Positions 1 to 11,331 of a stretch of DNA of 64,000 bases are shown in pieces. The notes below the pieces were generated by a model. That model was not told where the DNA came from and searched no databases. It saw only the letters and a list, made by a program, of their open reading frames with translations. Each line of letters starts with the position of its first letter. Position 1 is the stretch's first letter. This stretch comes from Stichopus chloronotus (taxonomy: Eukaryota > Echinodermata > Holothuroidea > Aspidochirotida > Stichopodidae): assembly GCA_021234535.1 (NCBI GenBank), contig CM037839.1:23299196-23363195 (forward strand), given 5' to 3'. Made by a program: the position numbers and the translations under genes.

Positions 1-597
1 CAATTTCAAGGAATAATTTAGTGTTCAAAATTTGCATAGCAATTTTGAGGTTTCTGGCTTCTCTATCACAGAATCATTAAAAACCCCAATGTTGTATGTA
101 CAAAATTTGTTAGGCAATTTTGCATTTATGTAGCAGTTTGTTCTTCTTGTGAAGCAAAATGCGAGGATGCGATACCAGATAAATTATTCCCCGAAATTGA
201 TCAAGATAAGTTTTTGACTACCATTTCATCGCTGTAATGTCAATTGTTGCTTGTAATCTTCATTTTTCATGAAGAGATATTTTTTTTACCAGTGAGTGCA
301 TTATCAACCATTCAATTTTGTGTCTTTGTGCTCACAGGTAGCCAAATCGCCAGGCTGCTAGCAGTATTTTTTATAGTTTTGTGAATTAAATGTTGTGTTA
401 CACAAAATTTGGCATACATTTAACCACAAAGTGAGAAAATAATTCCAACATTAGTGCCCAAATTTTTCCCAATTCACAAAGTGCACTGAACTTTTCAAAA
501 TTCTAGGGTTTCACCAGCTAGTTAAGGTTGCATTACTCAACGTGAAATTAAACTTACTGTATGCGTTGCAATAGCTTGCCTTTCCTATATTACCAAT
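1..597. other. No gene seen
   Basis: AT-rich sequence with no open frame of note and no repeat I could place. It may be 5' flank or intron of the zinc-finger ORF that follows. Confidence 0.4.
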
Positions 598-1413
598 ATG
601 GCTTTTAAATGCTGCCACTGTAATTTCAACACTTTAGACTTTGAATTACTTCTGAAACATTACAGATATGTACATGGGCATGATCCTGATTTCAACATTG
701 TTTGTGGAATAAGTAACTGTGCAAAAAATTACTCAAACATATGTACATTCAGGAGACACATAAAATTGAAACATGAAGAGTTTTGGTATGAAACACAGAA
801 TGCACTTCCTATTATTCAAGCAGCAGATGCAGTTGCAGATGTTGAAGCTGTTCATGAAAATCTTGCAAGAGACCCGGATTTGCCACATAATGAGGATAAT
901 GACATCGATATTGACATTGACAAGGAAGTTTCAATGTTCTTATTAAAGTTGAGAGAAATTCACAAAACTCCACAATCTGCATGCTCCTTTGTTGCTATTG
1001 AATTTGCCGACATTCTCAAATTGAACAGACAAAACATGGAAAAAGATACACATAGTGTGTTACTCAGAGCTGGCATTGATACTGATCAATTAAAAGAATT
1101 TGGTTTAACAGATGTTTTTAAGGAAAGCAAATTGGAGGTGGCATTTACCACATTTTACTGTCCTTCTAAAGTCAAAAAATACATAAACAGCCAGTATGAT
1201 GTCATAGAACCATGTGAATATGTTTTGGGCAGGGATGATGCTAGTGGCAAGGAGGGTACTATGCAGTACATTCCAATTCTTGAAAATTTAAAAGCATTGC
1301 TAAACTATGATGATGTGTTGGGTGAAGTGTTTGGTGGGCATTCAAATGAGTGTGCTCATAAGATAACTGACTTTTACAGGGGGCATAACTTTTTCCATAT
1401 TCATGGCTGTTGA
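598..1413 (+). CDS. C2H2 zinc-finger protein, N-terminal part
   Basis: A 271-residue ORF starting at an ATG. Residues about 5-27 form a first C2H2 finger (CCHC spacing CxxC...HxxxxxH) and residues about 36-60 a second (CxxxxxC...HxxxxH). An acidic stretch rich in Asp/Ile (about 98-109) follows, then a region without cysteines that ends in a block around MQYIPILENLKALL. I associate this arrangement with a multicopy family of uncharacterised proteins in fish and marine invertebrates, some probably mobile-element derived. The ORF stops just after TDFYRGHNFF, where I would expect such a protein to continue, so this is either a first exon or a truncated copy. Function is unknown; the fingers suggest nucleic-acid binding. 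A SAMD3-like exon lies 0.6 kb downstream on the same strand. Confidence 0.55.
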   Translation: MAFKCCHCNFNTLDFELLLKHYRYVHGHDPDFNIVCGISNCAKNYSNICTFRRHIKLKHEEFWYETQNALPIIQAADAVADVEAVHENLARDPDLPHNEDNDIDIDIDKEVSMFLLKLREIHKTPQSACSFVAIEFADILKLNRQNMEKDTHSVLLRAGIDTDQLKEFGLTDVFKESKLEVAFTTFYCPSKVKKYINSQYDVIEPCEYVLGRDDASGKEGTMQYIPILENLKALLNYDDVLGEVFGGHSNECAHKITDFYRGHNFFHIHGC

Positions 1414-2050
1414 CAAAGCAATGCCTTAGAGGGATGCCACGTACGTACCAACAACAACTCCAGTGGGTTTGGATGAGAGTGGAGATTCAAGTCACCACAA
1501 GAGTTTCTATAACATGCTTTCTTGTAGTAGTGATAGATATGGGAAAAATCTATTTTTTTATTCCAACTTAGCCAAGCAAATTAAGGTGCCATACAAATCC
1601 GGTCAAAAAATATGACAACCCATGCTGGAAAACATGTTTTAGCAAGTAATTTCAACATTTGCATACACAATGGAACAGTTACAAAATTGTAAAGCCATTA
1701 TTGCAGCTATATATATAAATTAATTGACATGCAGGGACAACAGCTGAGAAAATAGATTGGTGTGGCAGATGAAGTGAAGGCAAAACCCTCTGTATGGTCA
1801 AGGGAAAGCAGTTTGCATTGATGCATACTGGTATTTTTAGGGGAGCATTTAATGGCTATGCATGCCCGTGATGTGATCTTTAAAAGGTACAGAAAGGACT
1901 GCCTGCTTCAAAGGCATAGATCTGACTGACTGTGAGCTAGGATATCTCTCTTGTAATTTTGCTGGACACGCTCCGGTCAGATTTTGAATAAAAGTGTGGG
2001 CTTCATTTTTCTCAGCCTATCATGTTATATTTTATGCACTTCCTTTTCAG
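1414..2050. other. Intron or spacer
   Basis: No supported coding. It ends in a pyrimidine-rich tract and AG at 2049-2050 that looks like a splice acceptor for the next exon. Confidence 0.3.
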
Positions 2051-2403
2051 ACATTGTGGAAGTATAGACTACAATACAAATTCCACAATAGCAGGAAAAG
2101 AGGAGATTTCCAGATTGAGGCAGTTCAGCAGAAAAAATCTAAAGGGGAGAGGAAGAAGCGCACTACCCAACCATCGTCTCGAACTGCCCCACCCCAATGG
2201 GGTATGACAAATTATCTACCTGAACGCCCTTTGTCAGAATATGATATGACAATAGCTGCACACACAGCTTGGTTAATTTCTGAGAAGAAGAAGAAGCCTG
2301 ATTTCAAAACTGTTGCTTGTTTGATGACGCTGGCCGATCGTAGACAGTGGATGACAATGCTAGAAGTGAAAGACAGATATCCATGGCTGTTTGACGAGGA
2401 TCA
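2051..2403 (+). CDS. Internal exon of a SAMD3-like protein
   Basis: An open frame bounded by a good acceptor (TTCCTTTTCAG at 2040-2050) and a donor (CAG/GTAAAG at 2403/2404). The product has a basic KKxKGERKKR stretch, then a WGMTNYLPERP block, a helix rich in Lys, and LMTLADRRQWM...YPWLFDEDQ. This order resembles the middle of SAMD3-like proteins that are multicopy in fish and invertebrates (family recognised from memory, not searched). The frame stays open past 2403 to 2509, but the residues after the donor look non-coding. No SAM domain is visible nearby and no next exon is certain; 2843-2920, preceded by TTTTCTGCAG, is a weak candidate for a last exon. Confidence 0.5.
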
Positions 2404-3409
2404 GGTAAAGGCTTCACCCTTAGTTATCTCAACATCCATCTTCCATCATCCCATCTCTTTTTACATACACATTCCTGTTCATTTGTCTGTCATTCGTCTG
2501 TCCTGTTAGAGAATCACAATCAGGGTTATTTACTGCAAACGTGAAAAAATTGCGAGTATGGCGGAGGGCTCAGCAGTACTGTGTTACCAAGGACAACACT
2601 GACAGAAGTTTTCTGTTTGGGTCAGTCTCCGGACGTCATGGGCAAAGACCATTTGATTGTTCATGCAAAACAATTTCAATTTATTTTCAAGTTAAAGGCT
2701 CTATTACATTGTACTTTTAGGCCCAGAGTTGAAGTACACTTTTTACAATGAAGGTAATTTGTGCATATGATTAGTATTGGCTGTTTCAGACTTTCAGCCA
2801 TTTACTCTTGCGGCCAGGTGCCCACTAACAACTTTTCTGCAGGATTTCTCCCAATTATGGATTCTTCACGAGCTGGAAATCACGCAAATTGTCAAAGACA
2901 ATCACATTCCACTGAATTAATGGCTCTCACCCTAGGGCTGTTAATCCCTAAGTGGGTCATTTCAAATTTTCAGGGAGGTCACGACATGATCACTTTCAGA
3001 AATTGTGTACACATTTTTGATTCATGGTTATATGCAACTTGTGCATGAAAAGTATGGGGTAAGAGGGAGTACTGTACTATGCAAATTAGGGCATGTGCCA
3101 TGCCTTGTTCACAACTTTATTGTACTGGTTTCATGGAAGGGATAGCGGGGGGGGGGGGGGTGAGGGGGTACTCTAAAAAATTGAAAGGGTATTAACCTCG
3201 GGGAAAGGCCGTGACATGATTTGCACCATAGAAAAAAATATTCTCAGCCTTAACCATAAGCCATCTTAAGATGAAAAAAACTGAACTTCTCCTGTCTGTA
3301 AAATGTGACCTTTGATCTTTATCCAAAGTGACATTCAGCATTAAAAATCACACATGCATGCATGCATGCAAGCCTATCTGACTACTGAATAAGTTTGCTT
3401 GCTTCTCGT
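2404..3409. other. Mostly non-coding, with a possible short last exon
   Basis: A candidate small exon lies at 2843-2920 (acceptor at 2841-2842, then an open frame including FSQLWILHELEI and a stop). A G-run lies near 3147-3160 and a short CATG repeat near 3353-3370. Nothing else can be supported. Confidence 0.3.
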
Positions 3410-4399
3410 AGAAGGGCAATTCCGTAAACTCGGACGTACATTTCACACACTTTGTTCAACCATATCTCAGTGGCTGTAAATAGAAGAACTTTTTATTTTG
3501 GTTTTGTGGAACACCTGACTTGTATTATTACTTTATGGTATATCAGTCCTTGTCCCTCTGAAGAAACCACAGAAATATCCCAAAAACCTCCCTGTGACGG
3601 ACGTACCCACAGAAAGTGACTTTTTCAGATCAAAATTCTGTTTTAAATATTTCTGTGATTTGGAATGGTGTACAAACTAAAACTACTATAGACACTATAA
3701 AGGAGACTCTTTACTATGTATATCAGTAACAAGCAATTTAAATCTTTGCCATTTTCCTCTAGTATTTTAAAAAATGTCCTTGTGACGGACTTACAAATTT
3801 TTGTGACGGACGTACATTTGTGAAATAAATCAACAAGTGTACGTCCGTCACATACAAAAAAGCTACTTGTTATACTTGAAAGTTAATTTTTGACAGGGTT
3901 CCTCAAAGAGCTACCAGTGTTTACAGTTGTAAAGAATGCTGCATCTTTTCTGTGTGTCACAATATGAACAACCAAGAAAACAGTGAAAGGTACTATATAC
4001 TTACTGTAGCAGATTACACACTTCAAAAATTTACGTTGGTCTCATTAACAGTGTATTTCGCTTAATACAGTGTTAGTGTTGTTAGTGTTAGTTCAATCTA
4101 AAGAACCATACATGTAACATGTATAAAGAACATGGAAATTTGTTTTCTCCTTCTGCTTGGAATGAACACATTTAACACTTTGATGAAACTTTACTTGAAC
4201 TTGAAACAGTAACAATGTGAATTAAAACAAAGCATAGAATTTTCTTGAGGTTAAATTGCCCTCTGTTGCCAATTGGAACAGGATGTCCAATCTTTTTCAA
4301 AATCTGGTCTTCGAAATAATAAATTTCATCAAGTTTGCCTGTATACCATTTCCAATTACTCCCTAACTTACAGTATGCATTACTTTAACTTGAGGCTCA

Positions 4400-5012
4400 T
4401 CATCAGCAAATCCTGATATTTCACCAGGGAAGGTGTTCTGCATGCATTCAGCAATCACCTAGTCCCCTATCTGTAAGTCTTTTCTACTATTCCGACAATC
4501 TACTGGATCCAGTGTTGTAGTCACCGTAGCAGGATCTAGTGGAGGTCTTCTACAGTAGCAGTCACGGTCATTTTCACACTATTCTTCCACCTCTTCCTCA
4601 AGCTCACCATCACTGTCAGTCTCACTGGGTTTCATATGAGTACAGTACTTTTGTTAAGGGAGTCAGATGTTTCAGCAATTAAAAGGTTGCTTTGTCCTGT
4701 TGGCTCAATGGAATGCACTTTTTGTGTGAAACGAACAGCAATTGTGTCCTTCCAGGAACCCTCTAGAGGTGCCTTCTCTTCCTGAATTTTGCTAACTGGA
4801 ATAAAAGCAACATGGATGCTGGCGTTTCTGAGTTTTTCCCTACATTGCAGTTGTTTGAGTATTAAAAAAGTGTGTAATCTGCCTACATTTGAGGGACCTT
4901 TCATTTCAAAACACTTGAACACTACACAACAGTGTCCTTGATATTCAGGGTAGTGCTCACTACTCCACCACTCCACAAGGATATGTTTTTTTTTTTTGGT
5001 ACTCTTAAACAC
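4400..5012 (-). pseudogene. Degraded ORF of the outer transposon copy
   Basis: The minus-strand frame 5012-4632 encodes 126 residues, with KSTKKKKHILVEWW near its start and a homopolymer T-run at 4986-4997 at the 5' side. Past the stop at 4632, the coding trace continues in shifted frames to about 4400 with a GEISGFADDE block shared with the inner copy. Several stops and shifts break it. The C-terminal block resembles a short domain I have met in many uncharacterised animal proteins but cannot name. Whether it belongs to a transposase is unknown. Confidence 0.45.
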
Positions 5013-5826
5013 ACTGAGTAAATTTAAGTGGACTACAGTATTGTAGGTATGACTAGAACAGTTCTGTATTAGACCTAGACAGACCCAAATTAAGGGTCAT
5101 ACTTCCCTAGACATTGGGAATTCTGGTCCTGGTCCTTCTAGCACCTCCATTAAACACAAAAATGATAAAAACTTTGTCTCTTCAAAGACATAGGCCTACA
5201 GGTTTATTGCCCAAGGAAAACTCGCCTAGAAAAACACAGTGCATGATTTTAAAAGTACTACTATTGTAATCTGAGCATGCCGCTGCATGTGCTGTGGAAT
5301 TAATGCCACAGTACATTTTAAACTTCACTGAATCTAAACATACTGTACCATAGATCAATCAGAGTGGCTTACAGTATGCTGGAAGGCATAGTTGAATTTT
5401 CTCATATATTGTTTCAACATGGAGAGTATCAATCAGAGCACAGTCACCAACAGTAAGTTCAGAATTTGCCATGTACTGACCTACTGCACATCTATAGGCC
5501 CACTGTGTCTTTGGGGTGATGAGATCTTAATTGCCTTTCATCTTATATCTCTCAACTGAAATTACTTGACCAGCTTCTGTTATAGTGATAAGCTCATTTG
5601 AAATGTACACTGATCACTTAACATTTGGCATACCACATTAACTTCAACTATGCAAAACTTAGACCCCTAGTTTGTTGAAATATCTCAAGTAGCTAGAAAG
5701 GGTTTATCAACAGGACCATGTTAAAGAGCACCTATCATTTGCTTTCACTTTCGTCTTCCCAGCACACTAATTTACCTGATGAAAAACAACTTTTTACTTA
5801 CGTTCACAGTACTGACGGCTGCTTCT

Positions 5827-8800
5827 GGGCAATTCCGTAAACTAGTAAACCTTTCCACCAAAAATTAAAACACGTGGAATCATTACGTCTAGGGTATCAA
5901 ATGAAAGCTAAAACTGTCTAGTTTTATAATATGCTGCACATTTTGTGAGAGAACATTGGGTTAAGTCATAAAATTTAAGTCTGTGAGTCAACTGTAAAAT
6001 CTTAAATTTGCTTCATAAAAATCACCCCAAAGCAAATCGCACATTCTGGCCTGTATATCCTCAGAGGTTTAAATGTTCTTGCATTTGATTAAATGATGTA
6101 ATATAAAGGTCTAGTTTTTAAATTGATAAAATTGCAGAGATTTTCAATTTTCCCAAAAATTGCAATTTTCCTACTGTCCCTTATTACATGTACGTCCGTC
6201 ACAGAAAATCACATTTTTTAAAATTTCATATAGAAGCAAGTACCCAGAATTCCAGATATTCACAATGCAATGCACATTTGGTGTGCTTAAAAACTACATG
6301 TTGTGGCTTTGATCCCTGACCTTTTATATTTTTGGAAAATGCTGTGACAGACATACTTATTTTTTGTACGTCCGTCACATGTGCGTCCGTCACGCTATTT
6401 TCTTAGACTTTGCCTCCAAGTATCAGCTTGTTTAATCTCAACATCACCCTTGAATGTAATGGAATAGCCCTTTAACACAGACACTGGGTAATTTTTTGCT
6501 GTTCCATTGACACAGAGGTTGAGGTATTAGATTCACTGTGCATGTAGTGCCAGTTGTCATAACTTTTGTCATTGGTTGTTGTTTTGCCAGATTACTATGA
6601 CAAAGAACCACATGCATGGTGTTTGACCACATGCACAATATGGTACATGCTTCTGTGTAGAACTAACACTTTCATGTATTAGATCATCAAGCTATGAACA
6701 TCAAGCAATCAACACTCATCAATCAATGCTGTCTTGTTTGCTGAGAAGTTAAAAGCATACAAGAAGCAGTCTTCAGTACTGTGAATGTAAGTAAAAAGTT
6801 GTTTTTCATCAGGTAAATTAGTGTGCTGGGAAGAAAAATGTAAAAGCAAATGATAGGGGTTTCTCTATAACATGGTCCTGTTGATAAACCGTTTCTAGCC
6901 TCTTGCGATATTTCCACAAACTAGGGGTCTAAGTTTTGCATAGTTGAAGACTTGAAGTTAATGTACCAAACGTTACGTAATTAATGTGCTAAATTTCAAA
7001 TAAGTTTGTCACTATGACAGAGCTGGTCAAGTAATTTCAGTTGAGAGATGTAAGATGAAAGGCAATTAAAGGTCTCATCATCCCAAAGACACAGTAGGCC
7101 TATAGATGTGCTGTAGGTCAGAACATGGCAAATTCTGAACTTACTGTTGGTGACTGTACTCTGATTGATACTCTACATGTTGAAACAATATATGAGAAAA
7201 TTCAACTATGCCTTCCAGCATACTGTAAGCCACTCTGATTGATCTATGGTACAGTATGTTTAGATTCAGTGAAGTTTAAAATGTACTGTGGCATTAATTC
7301 CACAGCACATGCAGCGGCATGCTCAGATTACAATAGTAGTACTTAAATCATGCACCATGTTTTTCTAGGCGAGCTTTCCTTCCGCAATAAACCTGTAGGA
7401 CTATGTCTTTGAAGAGACCAAGTTTTTATCATTTTTGGGTTAAATGGAGGTGCTAGAAGTAAAACCAGAATTCCCAATGTCTAGGGAAGTATGACCCTTA
7501 ATTTGGGTCTGTCTAGGCCTAATACAGAACTGTACCAGTCATACCTACAATACTGTAGTCCAATTATATTTACTCAGTGTGTTTAAGAGTACCAAAAAAA
7601 AAAAAAAACATATCCTTGTGGAGTGGTGGAGGAGCAGTGAGGACTACCCTGAATATCAAGGACATGTGTAGTGTTCAAGGGTTGTGAAATGAAAGGTTCA
7701 TCAAATGTAGGGAGATTACACAATACTCATACAACTGCACTGTAGGGGAAAAAAAAACAGAAACTCCAGAATCCATGTTGCTTTTATTCCAGTTAGTAAA
7801 ATTCAGGAAGAGAAGCACCTCTGGAAGGTTCCTGGAAGGACACAATTGTTGTTCCTTTCACACAATAAACTGTATTCCATTGAGACAAAAGGACAAAACA
7901 ACCTTTCAATTGCTGAAACATCTGACTCCCTAAACAAAACTGAAGTACTGTACTCATACGAAAGCCCAGCGAGACTGACAGTGATGGTGAGCTTGAGGGT
8001 GGAGTGGGAGAATTGTGTCAAAATGACCGTGACTACTAGGAGACCTCCACTTGATTCTGCTACCGTGACTAAAACACTGGATACAGTAGATTGTCTGAAT
8101 ATTAGAAAGACTTACAAATAGGGGACTGGGTGCTTGTTGAATACATGCAGAACACCGGCCTTCCCTGGTGAAATTTCAGGATTTGCTGATGATGAGCTTC
8201 AAGTTAGAGTTAAAGTAATGCATAACTCAGGGAGTAACTGGAAATGGTCTACAGCCAAACTTGATGAAATGTATTATTTCGGAGACCAATTGTTGAAAAA
8301 CATTGGAGATCCTGTTCCAAACGGCAACAGAGGGCAATTTAACTTCGATTTTGAGACTTTCCAGCAGGAGTGTTAAAGTCACATATTAATATTCAAGAAA
8401 ATTCTGTGCTTTTGATTTAATTCACATTGTTACTGTTTCTGTTTCAAGTAAAGTTGCATCATAGTGTTTAACGTGTTCATTCCAGGCAGAGGGAGCAAAC
8501 AAATTTTCATGTTCTTTATACATTTTACATGTATGGTTCTTTAGGTACTAGCACTAACACTCTATTAAGCGAAATACGCTGTTACTAAGACAAACATAAA
8601 TTTGTGAAGTGTGTAATCTACTACAGTAAGTATATAGTACCTTTCACTGTTTTCATCTTTGTTGTTCATATTCGGACACACTGAAAAGATGCAGCATTCT
8701 ACACAACTGTAAACACTGGTAGCTCTTTGAGGAACCCTGTCAAAAATTGACTTTCAAGTATACCAAGTAGCCTTTTTGTTTGTGACGGACGTACACTTGG

Positions 8801-9221
8801 TGATTTATTTCACAAATGTACGTCCGTCACAAAAATTTGTACGTCCGTCACAAGGACATTTTTTAAAATACTAGAGGAAAATGGCAAAGATTTAAATTGC
8901 TTGTTACTGATATACATAGTAAAGAGTCTCCTTTATAGTGTCTATAGTAGTTTTAGTTTGTACACCATTCCAAATCACAGAAATATTTAAAACAGAATTT
9001 TGATCTGAAAAAGTCACTTTCTGTGGGTACGTCCGTCACAGGGAGGTTTTTGGGATATTTCTGTGGTTTCTTCAGAGGGACAAGGACTGATATACCATAA
9101 AGTAATAATACAAGTCAGGTGTTCCACAAAACCAAAATAAAAAGTTGTCTTCTATTTACAGCCACTGAGATATGGTTGAACAAAGTGTGTGAAATGTACG
9201 TCCGAGTTTACGGAATTGCCC
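5827..9221 (+). mobile_element. Inner DNA transposon copy, full length, opposite orientation
   Basis: It starts at 5827 with GGGCAATTCCGTAAACT and ends at 9221 with the reverse complement. It is flanked by TTCT at 5823-5826 and 9222-9225. The undisturbed target can be read in the inner copy itself near 6760: its reverse complement reads GCTTCTTGTATGC across the insertion point with a single TTCT. The element is 3395 bp. Positions 6753-9221 are the reverse complement of outer segment 3414-5826, and 5827-6752 of outer segment 9226-10164. The same AGAA/TTCT duplication in the same relative orientation in both copies implies site preference. Confidence 0.88.
7600..8376 (+). pseudogene. Degraded ORF of the inner transposon copy
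   Basis: This is the counterpart of the outer-copy ORF. Pieces are open at 7846-8121 and 8134-8376 in different frames, so at least one frameshift lies near 8107-8160. The last piece contains GEISGFADDELQVRVKVMH, WKWSTAKLDEMYYF and GNRGQFNF, a Trp/Phe/Gly-rich block that looks like a small folded domain. No catalytic motif of a known transposase is recognisable, so the element is probably non-autonomous or uses a transposase I cannot identify. Confidence 0.45.
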
Positions 9222-10168
9222 TTCTTGTATGCTTGCAACTTCTCAGCAAACAAGACAGCATTGATTGATGAGTGTTGATTGCTTGATGTTCATGGCTTGA
9301 TGACCAAATACATGAAAGTGTTACTTCTACACAGAAGCATACCATATTGTGCATGTGGTCAAATGCCATGCATGTGGTTCTTTGTCATGCTAATCTTGCA
9401 AAGCACCAACCAGTGACAAAAGTTATCACAGTTGGCACTACATGCATAGTGAATCTAATACTTCTCCTCAACCTCTATGTCAATGGAACAGCAAAAAATT
9501 ACCCAGTGTCTGTGTTAAAGGGCTGTTCCATTACTTTGAAAGGTGATGTTGAGACTTAACAAGCTGATACTTGGAGGCAAAGTCTAAGAAAATAGTGTGA
9601 CGGACGTACATGTGACGGACGTACAAAAAATAAGTATGTCTGTCACAGCATTTTCCAAAAATATAAAAGGTCAGGGATCAAAGCCACAACATGTAGTTTT
9701 TAAGCATACCAAATGTGCATTGCATTGTGAATGTCTCAAATTCTGAGTACTTGCTTCTATATGAAATTTTAAAAAATGTCATTTTTCTGTGACGGACGTA
9801 CATGTAATAAGGGACAGTAGAAAAATTGTAATTTTTTGGAAAATTGAAAATCTCTGCAATTTTATCAGTTTAAAAACTAGACCTTTATATTACATCCTTG
9901 AATTAAATGCAAGAACATTTAAACCTCTGAGGATATACAGGCCAGAATATGCGATTTGCTTTTGGGTGATTTTTATGAAGCAAATTTGAGATTTTACAGT
10001 TGACTCGCAGACTTAAATTTTATGACTTAACCCAATGTTCTCTCACAAAATGTGCAGCATATTATGAAACTAGACAGTTTTAGCTTTCATTTGATACCCT
10101 ACACGTAATGATTCAACGTGTTTTAATTTTTGGTGGAAAGGTTTACTAGTTTACGGAATTGCCCAGAA

Positions 10169-11084
10169 GAAACTTCAAATCCCTTATTGATTTCTTGTCT
10201 CAGGCAATTGGAAGCATACAATCACAGAAGTGTGTGTGTGTTAAGTATGTATGTATGACACTTGGCTTGGAAACACGTTATCTCAAGATAGCAATATGGA
10301 TACTTCTCATACTTGGAACATAGAATCACCATAAAAAAGGAACATCTCTGTTGTATTGGTGGGAAGCGAAAGGTTATGTGAGGTCAACAGAGGTCAAAAA
10401 CAAGAAATCCTTATAGACATGATATCTCAATCTAGGTAGCCTGGGAATTGTGGATGCTTACATACTTTGCATGTGGATGAGTTGTAGTCAGAAGATATGA
10501 ACCCTACTGGTTTTGATAGCGATCAAGGCAGGTTATCTCAGGTCCAATGGTGGCTACCTGGCTTCACCAGAGGTCAAAATGCAAAATTCCCCAAGAATTA
10601 CCAAGATATCATCTTGTGGTCACCAGATATCAAAAAGTGAATTTCCCAAAAATTCACAAGATCTTGTCTGGGGTCACCAGATGTCTAAAAGCAAAACTTC
10701 CCAAGAATTCCCAAGATTGGCAAGGAATCACTTTTTGGCTTTCTGGTTCCTACTTAAATTTTTGGTTGGTTTCTAAGGTAGCAGGAGGGAAGTTTGTGAG
10801 GTCTGCTGAGGTCAGATTGTACAAGCATTGTAAAAAGCATGTAATAGCTATTCTTCCTGGGTTGTGCCTGTAAACTTGCTAGTGACGGAAAAGGAAATTT
10901 ATAGTATGAGAACCACTTCACTACACAAACTGTCATTAGAGAGAAAACCTACTAATTGGGAACATAATGCAGTCACCCTACCATTTTTCCAAAGAAATTT
11001 TTACCTTTAAAGTTTTCATTTCATAGTATAAAACTCATCGTGTTCTGTTGTTTTTATGATCTCCATGTCTTCATAGTTAACAGC
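10169..11084. repeat. Non-coding; about 55-bp unit repeated three times
   Basis: Three imperfect head-to-tail units start at 10572, 10618 and 10672, each beginning GGTCA and carrying an AATTCCCCAAGAATT-like core. The stretch 10240-10480 has motifs such as ACACGTTATCTCAAGA that recur at 28.0-28.8 kb. Confidence 0.5.
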
Positions 11085-11088
11085 AGAG

Positions 11089-11331
11089 ATGCAACGCATA
11101 CGAGACAGTGAGGTAGCCTTCTCTACACTTCTGACCAGTGGACTGGAGAAATATTCATATGCACTTATACAGAAAGGTCACGGGCTCAGGAAACCCCACA
11201 GATTTTTTAAAGAGGTTTCACATGCCATGGCTTTAATTCGAGGAGAGAAAGAAAAGAAAGGTGCCTACATTTCTCAATTAAATTTTGTTTTTGAGACTTC
11301 AAATGTGAATATGAAATTTGGTCTAAATTAA
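11089..11331 (+). CDS. Candidate internal exon, unrecognised product
   Basis: An open frame follows a plausible acceptor (GTTAACAGCAG just before 11087). It encodes about 57 residues with a coding-like composition (RDSEVAFSTLL, LIQKGHGLRKPHRFFKEVSH, MALIRGEKEKK), up to a possible donor AAG/GTGCC at 11259/11260; the remaining frame to 11331 looks intronic. It could be a downstream exon of the gene represented at 2051-2403, with the nested transposon in the intervening intron, but nothing in the sequence proves the link. Not recognised. Confidence 0.35.
   Translation: MQRIRDSEVAFSTLLTSGLEKYSYALIQKGHGLRKPHRFFKEVSHAMALIRGEKEKKGAYISQLNFVFETSNVNMKFGLN

Larger units (their letters stand above)
3430..9625. 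repeat. GTGACGGACGTACA subterminal motif cluster
   Basis: The motif, or close variants, occurs near 3433, 3597, 3780, 3803, 3837, 6189, 6367 and 6380 in the left half, and mirrored near 8782, 8818, 8840, 9028, 9195, 9598, 9612 and 9790 in the right half. It appears in both orientations, singly or as pairs about 20-35 bp apart. Such motifs near transposon ends are often transposase-binding sites; that role here is inference. Confidence 0.7.
3414..10164 (-). mobile_element. Outer DNA transposon, split by a nested copy of itself
   Basis: The left end at 3414 reads GGGCAATTCCGTAAACT and the right end at 10148-10164 is its reverse complement. The 4 bases outside both ends are AGAA (3410-3413 and 10165-10168), a target-site duplication. 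Removing the inner copy and one TTCT leaves about 3.35 kb (3414-5826 plus 9226-10164), which matches the inner copy in reverse orientation along its length. Subterminal regions carry many copies of GTGACGGACGTACA in both orientations. The only coding trace is a degraded ORF at 4400-5012 on the minus strand. A 4-bp duplication is compatible with several superfamilies (Sola, Chapaev, Academ), so I do not assign one. Confidence 0.85.

Noticed and set aside
9347..9559. 70-residue ORF, also seen inverted at 6444-6638
   Set aside because: Present in both transposon copies but without conserved reading beyond nucleotide identity; probably not a protein.
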